Positions 40,931-53,657 of a stretch of DNA of 64,000 bases are shown here, piece by piece; within the stretch, counting starts at the first letter, position 1; each line of letters starts with the position of its first letter. The DNA comes from Acanthamoeba castellanii str. Neff (lineage: Eukaryota; Discosea; Longamoebia; Acanthamoebidae): contig NW_004457269.1 in the NCBI RefSeq assembly GCF_000313135.1, forward strand, positions 20,980-84,979. Reading direction: 5' to 3'. The notes under the pieces were generated by a model that had not been told where the DNA came from, did no database searches, and saw only the letters and a program-made list of their open reading frames with translations. The position numbers and the translations under genes are program-made.

Positions 40931-43900
40931 ATGAGGGTGGCGGTGCAGTTGTGCTGTGTGCTGTGGTTGTGCGCTGGCGTCCTGCCTGGCGCGGAGGGCG
41001 ACCCACATGCTGCAGCTTCGCCGAGTGCGGCCCCCTTTCCTACCTACCCGTGGGTGCGCAACGTCCACCTGGTCTTCATGGTACTATATAGAGCTTCCCC
41101 CCCCCCGGGGCGATCTGGGCGCCTTCTGGCTCTCGTGGTGGCTGACAGTGACGAGAACAGACGCACCTGGACCTGGGCTACACCAACCTGGTTGCCAACA
41201 TCTGCCGGGAGTACTTCTACCACCACATCCCCGCCGCCATCGACACGGCCCAGACGCTGCGGCGCCTGGGCAGGCCCGAGCGATTCATCTACACCTCCCA
41301 CCCGTACTCTTCCCTACATTCCGCACGCTATTGACATTCCGATATTACTACTTACCACTCCAAACAGTTGGCTGCTGCTGGAGTACCTGGACAATGGCGC
41401 AGGCTGCCTGAAGGAGGGCCGTACGCCGCAGCAGCAGCGGCTTCTCGAAGACGCCATCGCACGCGGCGATGTGACGTGGTAGATACACACCTTCCTCATT
41501 TCTCATCATTCTCTTCGCCGTTGTCGTCGTCGTCTACCTCAACACAGCGTAACGCCGCTGCTGATTCCCCGCGCGCTCCCGAACGCAGGCACGCTAAGCC
41601 GATGAATCTGCTCCCGGAGGCGGCCGACGCTTCGCTCTTTGGCTACGGGCTCACACTGGCCAAGCAGCTCGACCTCCGGTTTAACAAGACTCGCAAGATC
41701 GCGGCGAGCAGCAAGGACGTGCCCGGCGTCTCCCGCTCGGGTACCATCTGTGCCCCAGGCCCATCCGCCATTTAGCCCACCACCCACCCACCACGAGTGA
41801 TTGCTTACCACGGCTGTGTGCCAAGCAGTGATACCGATCATGGCGAAGCACCAGGTCAAGGCCCTCCACATTGGCGCCAACTCTGCCTGTGTGGCAGCGG
41901 ACGCACCTCCAGGTACTGTGTGCGTGGTGTTTTGCATGTGTGCTGTCGTGTGGTACATTCACCAGGGACCGGTCTAGTGTTCAGGTGGCAGCACGGAGCC
42001 GATGAATTGCTCACAATGCTCCATTCGTACTCATTCGCCGAGGCAAACCACCTCGTGGCACTACTAACACACGCGCGCTCACGCACAGGGGACTGCCCAA
42101 CTACGGAGGCAACATCACCATACCCGACTACCCGAGGCGCTGGTCTATTCGTTCACCGTGGACAACACCGCGCCGCTCAACTACACGCAGGTCATCCAGT
42201 TCTACCGCGACGTGCAGGCTCAGTACCCCAACGCCGAGCTCGCCGCAACCTCGCTCGGTACATAAATATAATGTCAAACAGACATTTATGCATGTATGTG
42301 TATGCCAATCATGTAGAGTTGTATCAATGTACTGACATTACTGTTATCTTCCCTCTAGATGCGTTTGTGGGCGGCATCCTGGGAAACAGCACGCTCATGG
42401 CGCAGCTGCCGCGGCTTACGCAAGGTACGCCCACATGCGCAGAATTCTTGGTATTTGTTGACAGCTCACGCTTCCTCCACCGCCTCAATGGTTGGCTGGC
42501 AGAGATGGGCGATACGTGGCTGTACGGCATCGCAGCCGACCCGTACAGGCTGTCGGCCTTCCGCGAGCTAAGCCGCCTGCGCTCTTCTATGGAAGCCGAG
42601 TTGACCAGAAGCGCCGACAACAAAAGGCACGCTGACTCGGGCGAGGCCGTGGTGGTCGAGGCCTTCTCGCGTAGGCTCATGAAGATTCCCGGTAAGTTCG
42701 CACCTCTTAGCTATGGCGTCACGCACAGTGCAATCACTCATCATCGCTTGTCGCACGCCGCTCAGAGCACAACTGGGGTCTGTCGACCTACACCTACCTA
42801 CACAACTACACCTATTTCCTCGCCTGGAACAACACCGTCTTCGGGTACACCACGTTGTTGTTGTTGTTGATTGTGCGCTGGTGTGAGTTGTTTTGATTTT
42901 TCTTTTCTTTTCATTATTGTGGTGCGGCGATGGTGCAGAGCCAATCGAAGCAACGATGACATTAGGCTGCTGGACTACGGTTGGAAGGAACAAAGGTCGT
43001 ACCTGCTCAACACCTCCACCTTCCTCGCCGACTTGTCGGTCGATCACGGCGGCAGATATGCTGGTATGTGATCACACACACACACACACACCACACACAC
43101 ACACACACACAACCCATTGTGTTCGTTCGGTCGTGCGTGGCTGAACCGTCTTTAATTGGCTCAGGAGCCGCTCGTCAGATGAGCAAGCGCGTCGAGGAGC
43201 GCTTGCAGACGCTCCAACCGCGGAAGCCCGATATGACCGACTGGCAGAGGGTACAAGACTTGGGACCAGCGCGCGGGGTGCAGCTGCGTTGTTGGCTTAC
43301 TTGCGCGCCGCCGTCAGGTTGTGATGGGTGATGATTTGTTCGATACGAGAGATTTTGTCGTCGGGTTCGACCCGGCGACCGGAGCGATCAACTTCCTCCT
43401 GGAGAAGGCTACCAACCGCAAGTGGTGCCTCCTCCAAACCACACGCACACGCACACGCACACGCACACGCACACGCACACGCACACGCACACGCACACGC
43501 ACACACACACGCACCCAACGAGTGTCCACAATTGACACACCGCAATCGAATAGGGCGACGACGGAACACCACCTGGCAGCGTTCCTCTACCAGACCTACA
43601 ACGAGTCCAACTTCGACTCCTTCAACCGCCAGTACACGCCAGAGTGCGTGCCCTGCCCCGACTTCAACAAGATCGGTACATCCGCTTGTTCCTACCTTCT
43701 TCCCGTGCCTCTGGTCTTTTGTAATTGATGAGTACAACAGGAATGTGGGCCAGCGGCCACACGGAGCGAAAGGACTTTCGGCCCAAGCTGCTTGCCCTCT
43801 GGTACGGAGCCCGCTTGTCGACAACACGCACACGCACACGCACTCGCACACGCACACGGACATTGTTTGCCTGTGCTCATCTGGTCGGCGGGAAAGGCGT

Positions 43901-44939
43901 CGGGGCGGAGAAGACAGATTCCTTCTCCAGCTAACGCTGCCCGACGAGGCGCAGACCAAATACGGCGCACCGGCGCAGGTACAAAGCAACCACTCCTGAG
44001 TTGACACGGCTTCGGCCCAAACCAACAACCACTTCCGCCGGTGACATGGCCAGGTCACGGTGGAGTTCGATTTCGTGGCGGGCCGAGGTGGCCCTGCTAT
44101 CGACATCAAACTGCAGTGGTTCGAGAAGCCGGCCACCCGGTACTTGTGAGACCAGCGCCTGCGCTGCACACCCGCGCTCTCTCTCTCTCTCTCTGATCGC
44201 GCGCAGGTTGGCCGAGGCCATGTGGCTCTCCTTCGTGCCCAACACCGGCGTGGTGCACGACTCCACCGCATGGCTTCTGGACGTCATGGTACTACTTACC
44301 GTCAGAGAGTTTGGCGCCACGGTAACAACGTATCGTGTGCTCCCTGGCTCACGGCTTGTTCTCGCCTCGTCCGCAGGGCTCGCCGGTCTCCCCCTACGAC
44401 GTCATGATCAACGGAAGTCGCCATCTTCACGCAGTGTGGACCGGTGCTCGGTACTCTAGCTGCCCACTTGGACGACACGCACACGACACGACACGGCACG
44501 GCACGGCACGACACGACACGACCAACGACACGACACACCAGTGGTGGTGGTGTTAACGAAAAGAAATCAAAAAGGTACGAGAAGGGCGACGTGTTCCTGG
44601 CCATCGACACGCTCGACGCGGCACTCGTGGCGCCGGGTGACACGCACCATCTGCTTGACTTCGCCGGCCGCGAACAGCCCCGGTGCGAGGGCGGCATGCA
44701 CGTCAACCTGTTCAACAACCTCTGGGGTACGCGCTTACGACCGGCCAGCACCCCGCCCGTCGCCTTGAGCGAGTCCGACTTGAGCGTGTATCTGCATGTC
44801 GTGCGTGTCGTGTCGTGTGCGCGTGGGTGTGGTGTTTTGCGCTGGTGGGCTAGGGACGGCATTCAACCAGTGGTACGAAGACGACGCCCAGTTCCGCTTC
44901 ACGCTACGATTTGGCACAGCGGCGCGAGGCGGTTGGTGA
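40931..44939 (+). CDS. Secreted GH38-like (DUF5054-type) hydrolase
   Basis: Multi-exon; the first exons are 40931-41080, 41161-41303 and 41369-about 41478. Signal peptide MRVAVQLCCVLWLCAGVLPG. The first splice gives NVHLVFMTHLDLGYTNL, the HxD motif used for metal binding in the GH38 alpha-mannosidase fold. Then RPERFIYTSHPWLLLEYLDN, DVTWHAKPMNL, DASLFGYGLTLAKQLD, KDVPG, KALHIGANSACV, EMGDTWLYGIAADPYR and HNWGLSTYTYLH. These are the successive conserved blocks of DUF5054 proteins. Later exons supply a beta-rich C-terminal domain with many sequons and end FGTAARGGW with TGA at 44937-44939. It probably cleaves alpha-mannose-type glycans in the secretory route or outside; the substrate is not known. 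Introns contain (ACACGC)n (43441-43506) and CACGA repeats. Confidence 0.78.
43441..43506. repeat. (ACACGC)n microsatellite
   Basis: About ten ACACGC units inside the GH38-like gene, probably within an intron because the coding frame resumes after it. Confidence 0.85.
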
Positions 44940-44997
44940 TAGTGGTTGTGGTGATGATGATTGAAAAAAAAATAATAAAAATAAAGCGACAAAAACC

Positions 44998-47900
44998 TCA
45001 GACGGGCGCGCGTTGGTGGAGCAGGCGAAACCACTCGCGATCGCGCAGGGCGTGGAACTCATCACGCGCGAGCAGCGCCTGGGACAGTTGGCCCGCAGTC
45101 AAAGCGCCCTCCAGGCATTCCTGCTCCCGATGCGTGCTTGGTGAGTGTGTGTCGTGTGTGTCGTGTGTGTCGTGCGCATGTGTGTGCGGTTTCGTGTGTC
45201 GTCGTGTGTCGTTGTGTGTCGTGTGTGGGTACCTGGCACTGGTGTTCGCTGTTGGTGAGGGCGTGCACGCAGGCGAGGAGGTAGAGTACGTTGCCGCTGA
45301 CCTGGCCCATGCGCCCGCTCCCATGCAACTCGGCGAACTGCGCCTCGGCCCGAGCCAGAAGCCGGAGCTCCTCCTCCCGCCGGCTACCCGAGCTCTCGTC
45401 GGGCGCCCGTTGCTGCTCCGGCTGGGTGTTGGCGCGCCGCAGGAACCCAGCGTGGTGGTAGAAGCACAGCCCCATATTGTACATCGCTTGGGCCTGCCCG
45501 GGTCATCGTTAGCAATGGCACGCACACACCTACGCACACGCACGCGCAGCACACCACACGCACCTGGGTGTAGATGGAAGCGTTGAGCGAGTACTTCATG
45601 CCGAGCGCTTCTTCGTACTTGGCCACGGCGGCGTCGAAGAGCAGCGATGCCCTGTCGGAAAATGCCACGTCAGCGAGCAGCCAGGAATGTTGGAATGTGG
45701 AGGGAGAGAGCCGAGGCGTACACGTCGGGCCGGTGCTCCATCTCGGCGAGCTTCATGAAGGCGTAGCCCCAGTTCATCATCGCGTTCGGTTCGTCCGGCA
45801 TCGCGCTCAGGCACTGTTGGTGAACAACGCGCAGAGTTATAACACCACCGTCCAAGCTTAGACAAAAAATAGAGAAAGAAAAGTGGCACCTCCTTGAACT
45901 TGTCGATGGCCTCGAGGTACAGCCGGCGCTGCTGGTCCAGCGGCTCGTCGGGCTGCTGCCCCGCGGGCGCCGCCACGGCCTCCTCGGCCTTGCGCAGTAG
46001 TGCGAAGCCCTCGTACATCGATACGAACCTGGTGCGCCCGCGCGCGCCCAATCGACGGCGGTCAAACACTGGAGCTCGGTTGGTCGATAGAAGTGGAAAG
46101 GGGCACCTCATCGATTTGACGGTCGGCTCGAGCTCGACGATGTCGGACTCGGCGAACGAGGCTTGGTGGGTGGCGGGCGGTCGTCGCCGGAGCTTGTGAA
46201 TGGCGTCGTGAACGAATCGGGCGCCGGCCATCTTCTGGAGTCGCAGGAAGAGCGCCTCGCGGTCGATACCACGCTTCACTGCGTCGTCGGTCAATCATCA
46301 GCGGCGAGACACCACGCATGACACGACACGCACGACACACGACACACGACACACGACACACGACACACGACACACGACACACGCACAGCACCCGCTGAAG
46401 ATGTATGGCGCACCGGTTGCCTGGTCGAGCTGGAGCTCGAACTTGGTGAGGAGGGCGGTGCAGATCGTGGACAGCAGCGCGTCCCCGAAGAAGAGGGCGT
46501 TGAACAATTTGACCGTTTCCCCTCGCGCCCGCGCCCACGAATCCGTCTGGTGGTGGTGATCGGGTGAGGCCGACACACACGGCACACACGACACACACAC
46601 ACGACACACACACACACACGACACACACGACACACACGACACACACCACACACACGACACACACTACACACACCACACACGACATGCGCGACACATGACA
46701 CGAGACCCCACGCCAAACCAAACGGAATGAATGGTGGAGGACCTCTTCGGCTGCTCGCAGACGAGTGCGGAGCATAGCCTTGACCACACGCGCCACCATC
46801 TCGGTCATCACCAGCTTGGCCGCAGCCTCGGCTGTGCGACAACAAAGTAAGCGCGTCGTGCGTGTGTGCATGTGCGATGGTGCGGGTGTGCGTGTATGCG
46901 TGTGTGCGTGTGTGCGATGGTGCGTGTGTGCGTGTGTGCGTGTGTGCGTGTGTGCGTGTGTGCGTGTGTGCGTGTTTCGTTACCGCTGTCGGGTGCGGTG
47001 GCGAGGGCGGTGTAGATGGTGCTCAGGTAGCGCGCGTTGATGCCGCGCCGGTGCATCTGCTGCGTCAGCAGCTCGCCGTCGATGTGCGTCCCGATGTTGG
47101 TCGGCCAGAAGTCGAACAGGACGCCCGAGCCGCGGTGGTGATGTCCCTCACCCCCGGACCCGTCGGCGAGCGTCTCGCGCAGGTGTGCGATGAAGGCGGG
47201 AATGATTTCGCTCGTGAGCCGGCGCGCCGCCTCGACCACCTGGCCAAGCTTAATTCAGCGCTCACACGCGCGTGCAATTGTGTGTGTGGTGGTGCGTGTG
47301 CGGTGGTGCGAGTGCGTGTGCGTGTGCGCGTGCGCGTGCGTGTGCGCGTGCAGTGGTGCGTGTGTGGTGGTGCGTGTGCGGTGGTGAGTGTGCGTGTTTG
47401 TGTGCGGTGGTGCGTGTGCGTGTGCGATGGGCACCTCTTTGTTGTGCTGAGCAGCGCGGTGCAGGCCCCAGCGACTGAAGGCGTCGCTGGAGAGGGGCAC
47501 CGGATTTTGCTTCACCAGCTCGGGTCGCAGCAGCCGGTACAGGTGGCCACACCGAATGCTACACGCCCACCCAGCACCCACCCAGCGCATGAGGGTTGTG
47601 TCGAACGCAGCTCACTCGCGCGCGGAGGTTGGAAGAGCTGCTTAGCTTAGCTTACCTTACTTTGGGCACATCAGGCGGGAACACCTGTGAGCCACACAAG
47701 TGGGCATTAGCGTGCGTGCGGCGTGTGCGGTTGTGCGCGTGCGATGAGTCGCGGAGAGAAGAAACGATACCCGAGCCGTGTCCAGAATGTAAAAGCGTCC
47801 ATCGGTGCCCTTGTGTCCCTCGACATCGCCGGCCAGATGAAGCAGCTGCGGCGTGCTGTGTCCCAGCCGCACACGCCCGCGTAAGGGGTGCTTCAGTGGG

Positions 47901-50181
47901 TGGCCTGGCAATAGGACGAGGTGGTACGCACCCGGAACGGCCAACGAGGTGCGCCTTCAGGTTCAGAATGCGGGCGGCCAGGGCCACCTTGTCGCCAAAC
48001 TCAGGGGACGAGTTGGCCACCGTCAAGCCACCGTCGCCGCTGCACCAGAGTTGAGTCAGGTGGTGAAACCAAAACTGTGCTCAGGGTTTGCCACGCACAC
48101 ACACGGCGGCACACACGGCACACACGGCACACACGGCACACACGCACACGACCACAGGTACCTGCCGTAGATCAGCGTCTTATTGGTGATGGGAAGGATC
48201 GAGCTAATGAGAAGGAAGGAAGGAAGAAGGTTTGAAAAAAGGCCATCAAATGACGAAGTGAAGATCACAAAAACCTGGCGATCAGGCGGAAGCCCAGGAA
48301 ATCGACCAGACAAAGCATCCTGATGGGCGATAGGTGAGCGGGAGGCGCTGTGCGGGGGGAGGGGGGACGGGGGAGGCAAGCGTACGGAAAGTGGAGGCCA
48401 TCGACCCAGCAATTCAGGAGGGCATTGAGGCCGCGCAACTCGTGGTTGCAGGCTGTAGCGTTTCTCGTCAGCCCAGCTTTCCATGTCACACGACACACGA
48501 AACCCACAAAGACGACACCACACGACCAACGACCAACGACCAACGACACAACAATCCCGGGGGGAGGGGGTGGCGACGCGAACCCTTGGCCGCGAATTCG
48601 TCGCCGCCGTAGAGGCCCAGGGAGTCCTTGGCGAACTTGAAGAAGATGCCCTCTTCGATGTACTTCTCCCCGCCGGCCACACCGCCGGCGTCCTTGGGTT
48701 GGATGGTCTTCAACCATTCGGCCGTGTGCGCCTCCATGATTATCTTCTTGCCTGTATCGGTGTTGTGTGCGTGTGCGGTGATGTGTGCGTGTGGTCGTGG
48801 CGTGTGTGCGTAATGTGCGTCAATAGACGTCCGTGGTAAAGAGGTTAGGTGTACAGATGCGGCGTACCGATGGACGTGGCGGTCGACACAAAGTCCTTGG
48901 TCAGGAGGTAGAGGGGCTCCGCTCTGTGCTGCTGCGGGATCATTCGCACCCGCTGGAACTCCTGCGCGCAGTCCACACAAACGAGACTTTCAAAAAAACG
49001 AAAACGAAAACGAAAGCGAAAGCGAAAGCGAAAACGAAAGCGAATGGAACACCTCGTTCCAGTCCCTAACGCGTGCTGGGGGCGAGGGCGCAGGCGCAGC
49101 GGCCACGACTGGAGCGCCGTAGGCCTGGAAGATAACCCGCGGCGCGAACGGGCCGCTGGCGGTCGGCGACGCGTCCATGTAGACCGGTTCGTAATAGTGC
49201 GCAGGACCAGTCGGCTGTGGAGTCTGTCCCGTCGACCCGTAGTCCATGGTCGTGGCCGCTGACAGCGACGACGACGACGGCGCGAACACGTAGCAGTCGA
49301 GTGGCGACGACTGGTTGATCGAATCGACATAGCCAGAGGCCGGCAGACTCGATAATGACGACGATGGTGATGAGTCAGAGTGCAGCCCGCTGCTGCTGCT
49401 GCTGCTCTCCTTCTCACCTTCCATCTTCCTCGTCTTCTTCTTCCTGGGACTCTCATCGCGGCGCGCGTGGTTCGGCAGAACCCGTGCGATTTGCTGCTGG
49501 CTGATGGGCTGCGGTGAGGGTGGGGTGGTGAGAACAGCAGTTTCGATCGAAGCGGTCCCAAAATAAAAATGAAATGGTGAGTACCATCGGTTGAAATGGC
49601 TGGCTCCACTGCGCGCCCGCTTGCTGTGGCGGAGGAGCCTGGGACTGCATGATGGGCTGGCCAGCCATACACGATCACGCAGCAGGGTGTGGCGCAGAGT
49701 GCGAGGGTGAGTGAATGAACGCATACAGCCCATTGGCACAAGTGTGAGAGCTCACCCAGGCCCCGAAAGGGTCGACGGCCCCGTAGGCGCCGTGGGGCGG
49801 CGGCTGCTGCACAGGTTGTGGATGTCGCTCTTGCGGCCGCCACTCCACGTTGTAGAAGTGTGGCTGCGGAGCCGGCTGACGACCCCAGCTGCTCGGGTGC
49901 CACCATGCCTTTTTGTCTGCAAAAGAATTTTCAATATTATAAAATAATTTTCAATATTAATATTAAAATTATTAAAATTACGTTTCAGCATGCTTCCTGC
50001 TGGAGGAAATACCAACGGGGGTGACTTGTGGGAGGTTCAGCTGGGCAAGGGGCTGGTCGACGGTTTCACACTGGCTCGGCAGGGCCTCGGCATTCTCGGC
50101 TCCAACATCGTAGTGCCCGCTTGGCGAATACATCAATGCATAGAGGTCAGTTTGCGCTGGTGCGCCCACCTCGCTGTACAT
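44998..50181 (-). CDS. Clu-domain protein with TPR-like C-terminus
   Basis: A long intron-rich gene. Exon 1 is 50181-50013 (MYSEVGAPAQTDLYALMYS); the donor at VTPV|GTATTT restores phase into DKKAWWHPSSW. The N-terminal ~300 residues are Pro/Gln/Ser-rich. The central part carries Clu-domain blocks: TAEWLKTIQPKDAGG, GIFFKFAKDSLGLYGG, NHELRGLNALLNC, ILPITNKTLIYG, GRFYILDTARVFPPD, YRLLRPELVKQNPVPLSSDA, and the hallmark MHRRGINARYL near 47030. The C-terminal third is alpha-helical with TPR-like units (LLFDAAVAKYEEALGMK, AQAMYNMGLCFYHHAG) and ends LLHQRAPV. Clu/CLUH proteins bind mRNAs for mitochondrial proteins and affect mitochondrial distribution; that role is inferred by family. Convergent with the GH38-like gene, 58 bp between stops. 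Confidence 0.68.
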
Positions 50182-50348
50182 GGCCACAAAACGTTATATT
50201 AAATAATCTTGTTTTCCCTTCTTTTTTCTCTTGTTCTTCTGTCAGAACAACCTTGCCCTTGCAGCTCTGAGCACTTGTCACAACCACCCACACCTTGCCA
50301 AGGCGCACAGTGGGTTGCACTTGGCCTCAACAGCAGGCCTGGAAAAGT

Positions 50349-50382
50349 CCCCACTGTCTGCCTGTGTTACTTGAACTAGTTT
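50349..50382 (+). repeat. Left terminal inverted repeat
   Basis: 34 bp starting CCCCACTGTCTGCC and ending CTTGAACTAGTTT; the reverse complement of the right repeat with one mismatch (A for C near 50360). Confidence 0.88.
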
Positions 50383-50710
50383 AGGGCTTGGCGGCCTGAA
50401 AAAGTGGCAGACACATCGCAGACAGCCTAAATATCCTGATGGGTGGCATGGATGGTAGAAGCGGGTGTCAAAAAAAATCAAGGATCCCACATAGTATGGC
50501 TCCAACTCTGGGCGCTTGCACACCCTTGTCTGGGCGTAGAAAGACTGTGGAATGCGTGATAGACAAGAAGAGCAGGCTGGCAGTATTGGCTAGACACATA
50601 CAGGTTCCTGCTCAGTATGTGCAGAGATTTTGAGGGCTGGTTGATCATATAAAACAGCCACCACACCAACATGTTCTTCTTGCTCCAATGACCACCAGCT
50701 CTGCATCACC

Positions 50711-52208
50711 ATGGACCACAATACCCCTGCTCCTCAGGCCTTTGCTGAACTCCTGGTGGAGCACAACCTAGACATGAGACAGGTGCTGGGCCACCTGGCA
50801 GCAATGGCCACACCCCAGGCAGTCAACCAAGCCCCCATCAAGACTGAGGCTCCACCACCACACAGGATCCACCTAGATGAGATTGGTCACTTCAAGGTAT
50901 GGTTGTCTGTGTGTTGAATAGCTGCAACTTGTAATGGTAATGTGTGTGTATACACAGTTGTGGGCATTGGGGGGGGGGAATATGGCAGGAGCAAAGTGAC
51001 TGCTTGATTGTGTGCTCAACAACTACCTTCAAGAAGGGAGTCATATGGCCTGAACTCAAGGGCTTGCTGTGAGAGCTTGCCCACATTGAGTGGACATGGT
51101 CCATCAATGCTAACCTCACCAACTGCATGTTTGCAGACATCCTTGTTGATGTGGTGCAAGTGCTAGACAAGTGCAACACAAACTACATGGATGTACACAG
51201 GTTCTGCAAGCAGCACTACTTCAACCAAGACCTCAACTTGCGCAAGTGCACAATGCACCAAGCTGACTCCTATGTTGCAGAAGCAACCTACATGTACATT
51301 GTCACTGTACTAACATTAGACAGGGTCTTAATGGATCAGTTTTGTTGGTGGGGCATCTTCATGATGTTGCAGTCATGGGAGCAGGCAACCCCCCCTGTGG
51401 AAGCCAAGACAATCTACATGCCTGTCATCAAGACCTTCAATGCCACACTGGCAGCAGCACAGCACAACCTCTACAACCAGAACATCAACACAACCAACTA
51501 CAGGCACCACCACTTCAAGGGGAGGCAGATGTCAAAGGAGAAGGGGCCCATTGCAAAGCACACTCAGTCAAGCCATGCACATCACAAGGCTGAGAGTGAC
51601 AAGGAGGAGGAGGAGGAGGAGGAGGAGGGGGACAACAACAACAGCAATGGCAAGGAAGATGACAACACAGAAGAGGAAGAAGAAGAGGACCAAAAGAGCT
51701 CCAAGACACCCAAGAAGGTACAGACATCAACAATTTGTGTGCACAATCTAACCAGAGCTTTGTGTAAGTGTAGTACACAATAGGTAGTGTCAACAACAGC
51801 CAAGATCTTGCTCATCATGTATGGTACAACAAAAACAAGAAGACCAAGTGGACCTGGCAGGAGGCGCAAGACAACCCCACCTTGGCAACAGCAATCATGG
51901 CATGGCAACTGGAGCACCACCAGACACTTCATCACCAAGCAGTGTCTGGACTGGTATGTATTCCATGTCTTGCAAATTGCACAACACACTCACCAGTGGC
52001 ATGGAATGTGCAGCAAGCCAAGAATGAGAAGCTCACAGCAGAGGTGGTGGAGCTGAAGCAGAAGCTAGACACCAAGGAGCAGCACCACCACCATCACAAG
52101 AAGCACAAGCACCCCAACACCCCAGCAGCAGCGGCCTACAAGGACCCCTTGATGCAAGAGCCATCAGAGAAGAAGGCCAAAGCAGACAAAACAGTACATG
52201 AACACTAA
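50711..52208 (+). pseudogene. Element ORF 1, decayed
   Basis: Starts MDHNTPAPQAFAELLVEHNL at 50711, with a GT-AG intron after GHFK (50897). The next exon has an in-frame TGA at 51070-51072 where the context (LL-stop-ELAHIEW) suggests a former CGA Arg codon. The frame then continues open from 51073 to 51783: CNTNYMDVHRFCKQHYF, WWGIFMMLQSWEQ, then a long Glu/Asp run (51600-51700). A later exon (51882-52208) has a coiled-coil and His-rich segment (AKNEKLTAEVVELKQKL). I do not recognise the family. CpG loss and the stop suggest an inactive copy. Confidence 0.5.
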
Positions 52209-52429
52209 ACACATGGTCCAGCAGCAAGCTCATCATTCTAGCCCATGTGAAGGAAGACAAGATCCTAGCCAAGGTACAGCATCCTGCCATGTCACACACA
52301 GCCTCCCCCCCTCAGAGCAACCAGGGGCTAGAGGCCTAAGCCACCAGGCCTAGTGTACACAAACCATTCCTGTTGAGTGTATGTCCAGACACTATGCTAA
52401 TTTGTCTATACAGATTGCAGGCATGCTCC

Positions 52430-52678
52430 TCATGCACAACATGGAGCCAGAGCACCCAACCAAGTCATGTGACAAGTGCCTGTGCTGTGCTACGCCCAGT
52501 GTTCAAGTGCATCACCTGTGCATTGCATGTCCCACCACACAACATTGAAGTCTGCACGTGGTGCATCAGGCACCTGTGGACCAATGCTGACCACAGTGGC
52601 CACATCTGGCAGGTGGTGTACCAGCCCACTGATGCAGGTGTTGTGGCAGAAAGCCTCAGGCCTTGGCTCCAGGCATGA
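52430..52678 (+). pseudogene. Element ORF segment with zinc-finger-like Cys/His pattern
   Basis: The frame reads KCITCALHVPPHNIEVCTWC followed by an ADHSGH motif, that is C-x2-C-x12-C-x2-C and then two His, as in several treble-clef or ZZ-type zinc fingers. It ends LRPWLQA with TGA at 52676-52678. Probably an exon of the element's protein rather than a gene by itself. Confidence 0.4.
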
Positions 52679-53657
52679 GTGCAGAGCCATGTGCCCACCC
52701 ACAAAGAGATAGACACTGGCCTAATGCAGCAACTGGAGGTACATCTAGACGTTTTTCTGCTCCAGTCTGGGAATGACTAAGTCTTGTCTGTGCAGGCCAT
52801 CAGCTCCCATGTACACAGCAAGGCGCCAGCGCCCACCAAAGAGCAAGGGCAGGAGTACAGTCAGCAAGAGAAGCAAGAATCCTCATCAGGAACACCCAGC
52901 TCAGAGCCACAGAAATTCAAGGACAAGATCAGGTCACAGGACAAAGAGAACGAAGGGGAAGGGGAAGAGGAAGAGGAAGAAGAGAACACAAAGCCTGGTA
53001 CATGCCAGCCTCTCTCCCTCTTTCTCTTGTATCTTAACATGTGTTCATGTCTTGTTGGCAGAGTCCAGTTGCCACACCATCATTGGCTGTTAAGGTATGC
53101 CACCGCCCCCAACTCTCAGTCTGCACATGTAGTACAAAAACAAAAGATGTTTTGTGTAGGGCATTGATGTCAACAAGCTCTACACACACAACCAACTCCA
53201 GCACCTACCAATAGAGAAGCTTGCCAAGCTTACCAACCACTTTCATCTCAGCGCCGGCCACTGGGCAAAGAAAGAACCCTACATCTGACTCCTCTGGCCA
53301 CATCTACAGCAGCTCCACTCTCACACCACCCCTACTACAGCACCACATCCCTCCCTCCACCTACCAGCTCTGCCTTCCCACGAGCCCTCCCCAATGCAAC
53401 AGAAGGGGATGGAGTTTGTGGTCATGCTGAAAAGCATGCACCACACAATGACACAAGATCACAAGCTCATCAACAACCCACAGCAAAGACGCCTTCGCGC
53501 CCAGCCAGCTCCTCCTCACAGGCATACCACAGCTAGGCAAAACAGCAAGGACACCACCTCATGAGGAACCTTGTGATCCTCTTCTCTTATGCAATAAACA
53601 CACTTTCACCACAGACAACAAGGCGATTCAGTCAGTACAAACACCTCATCTTCTACC

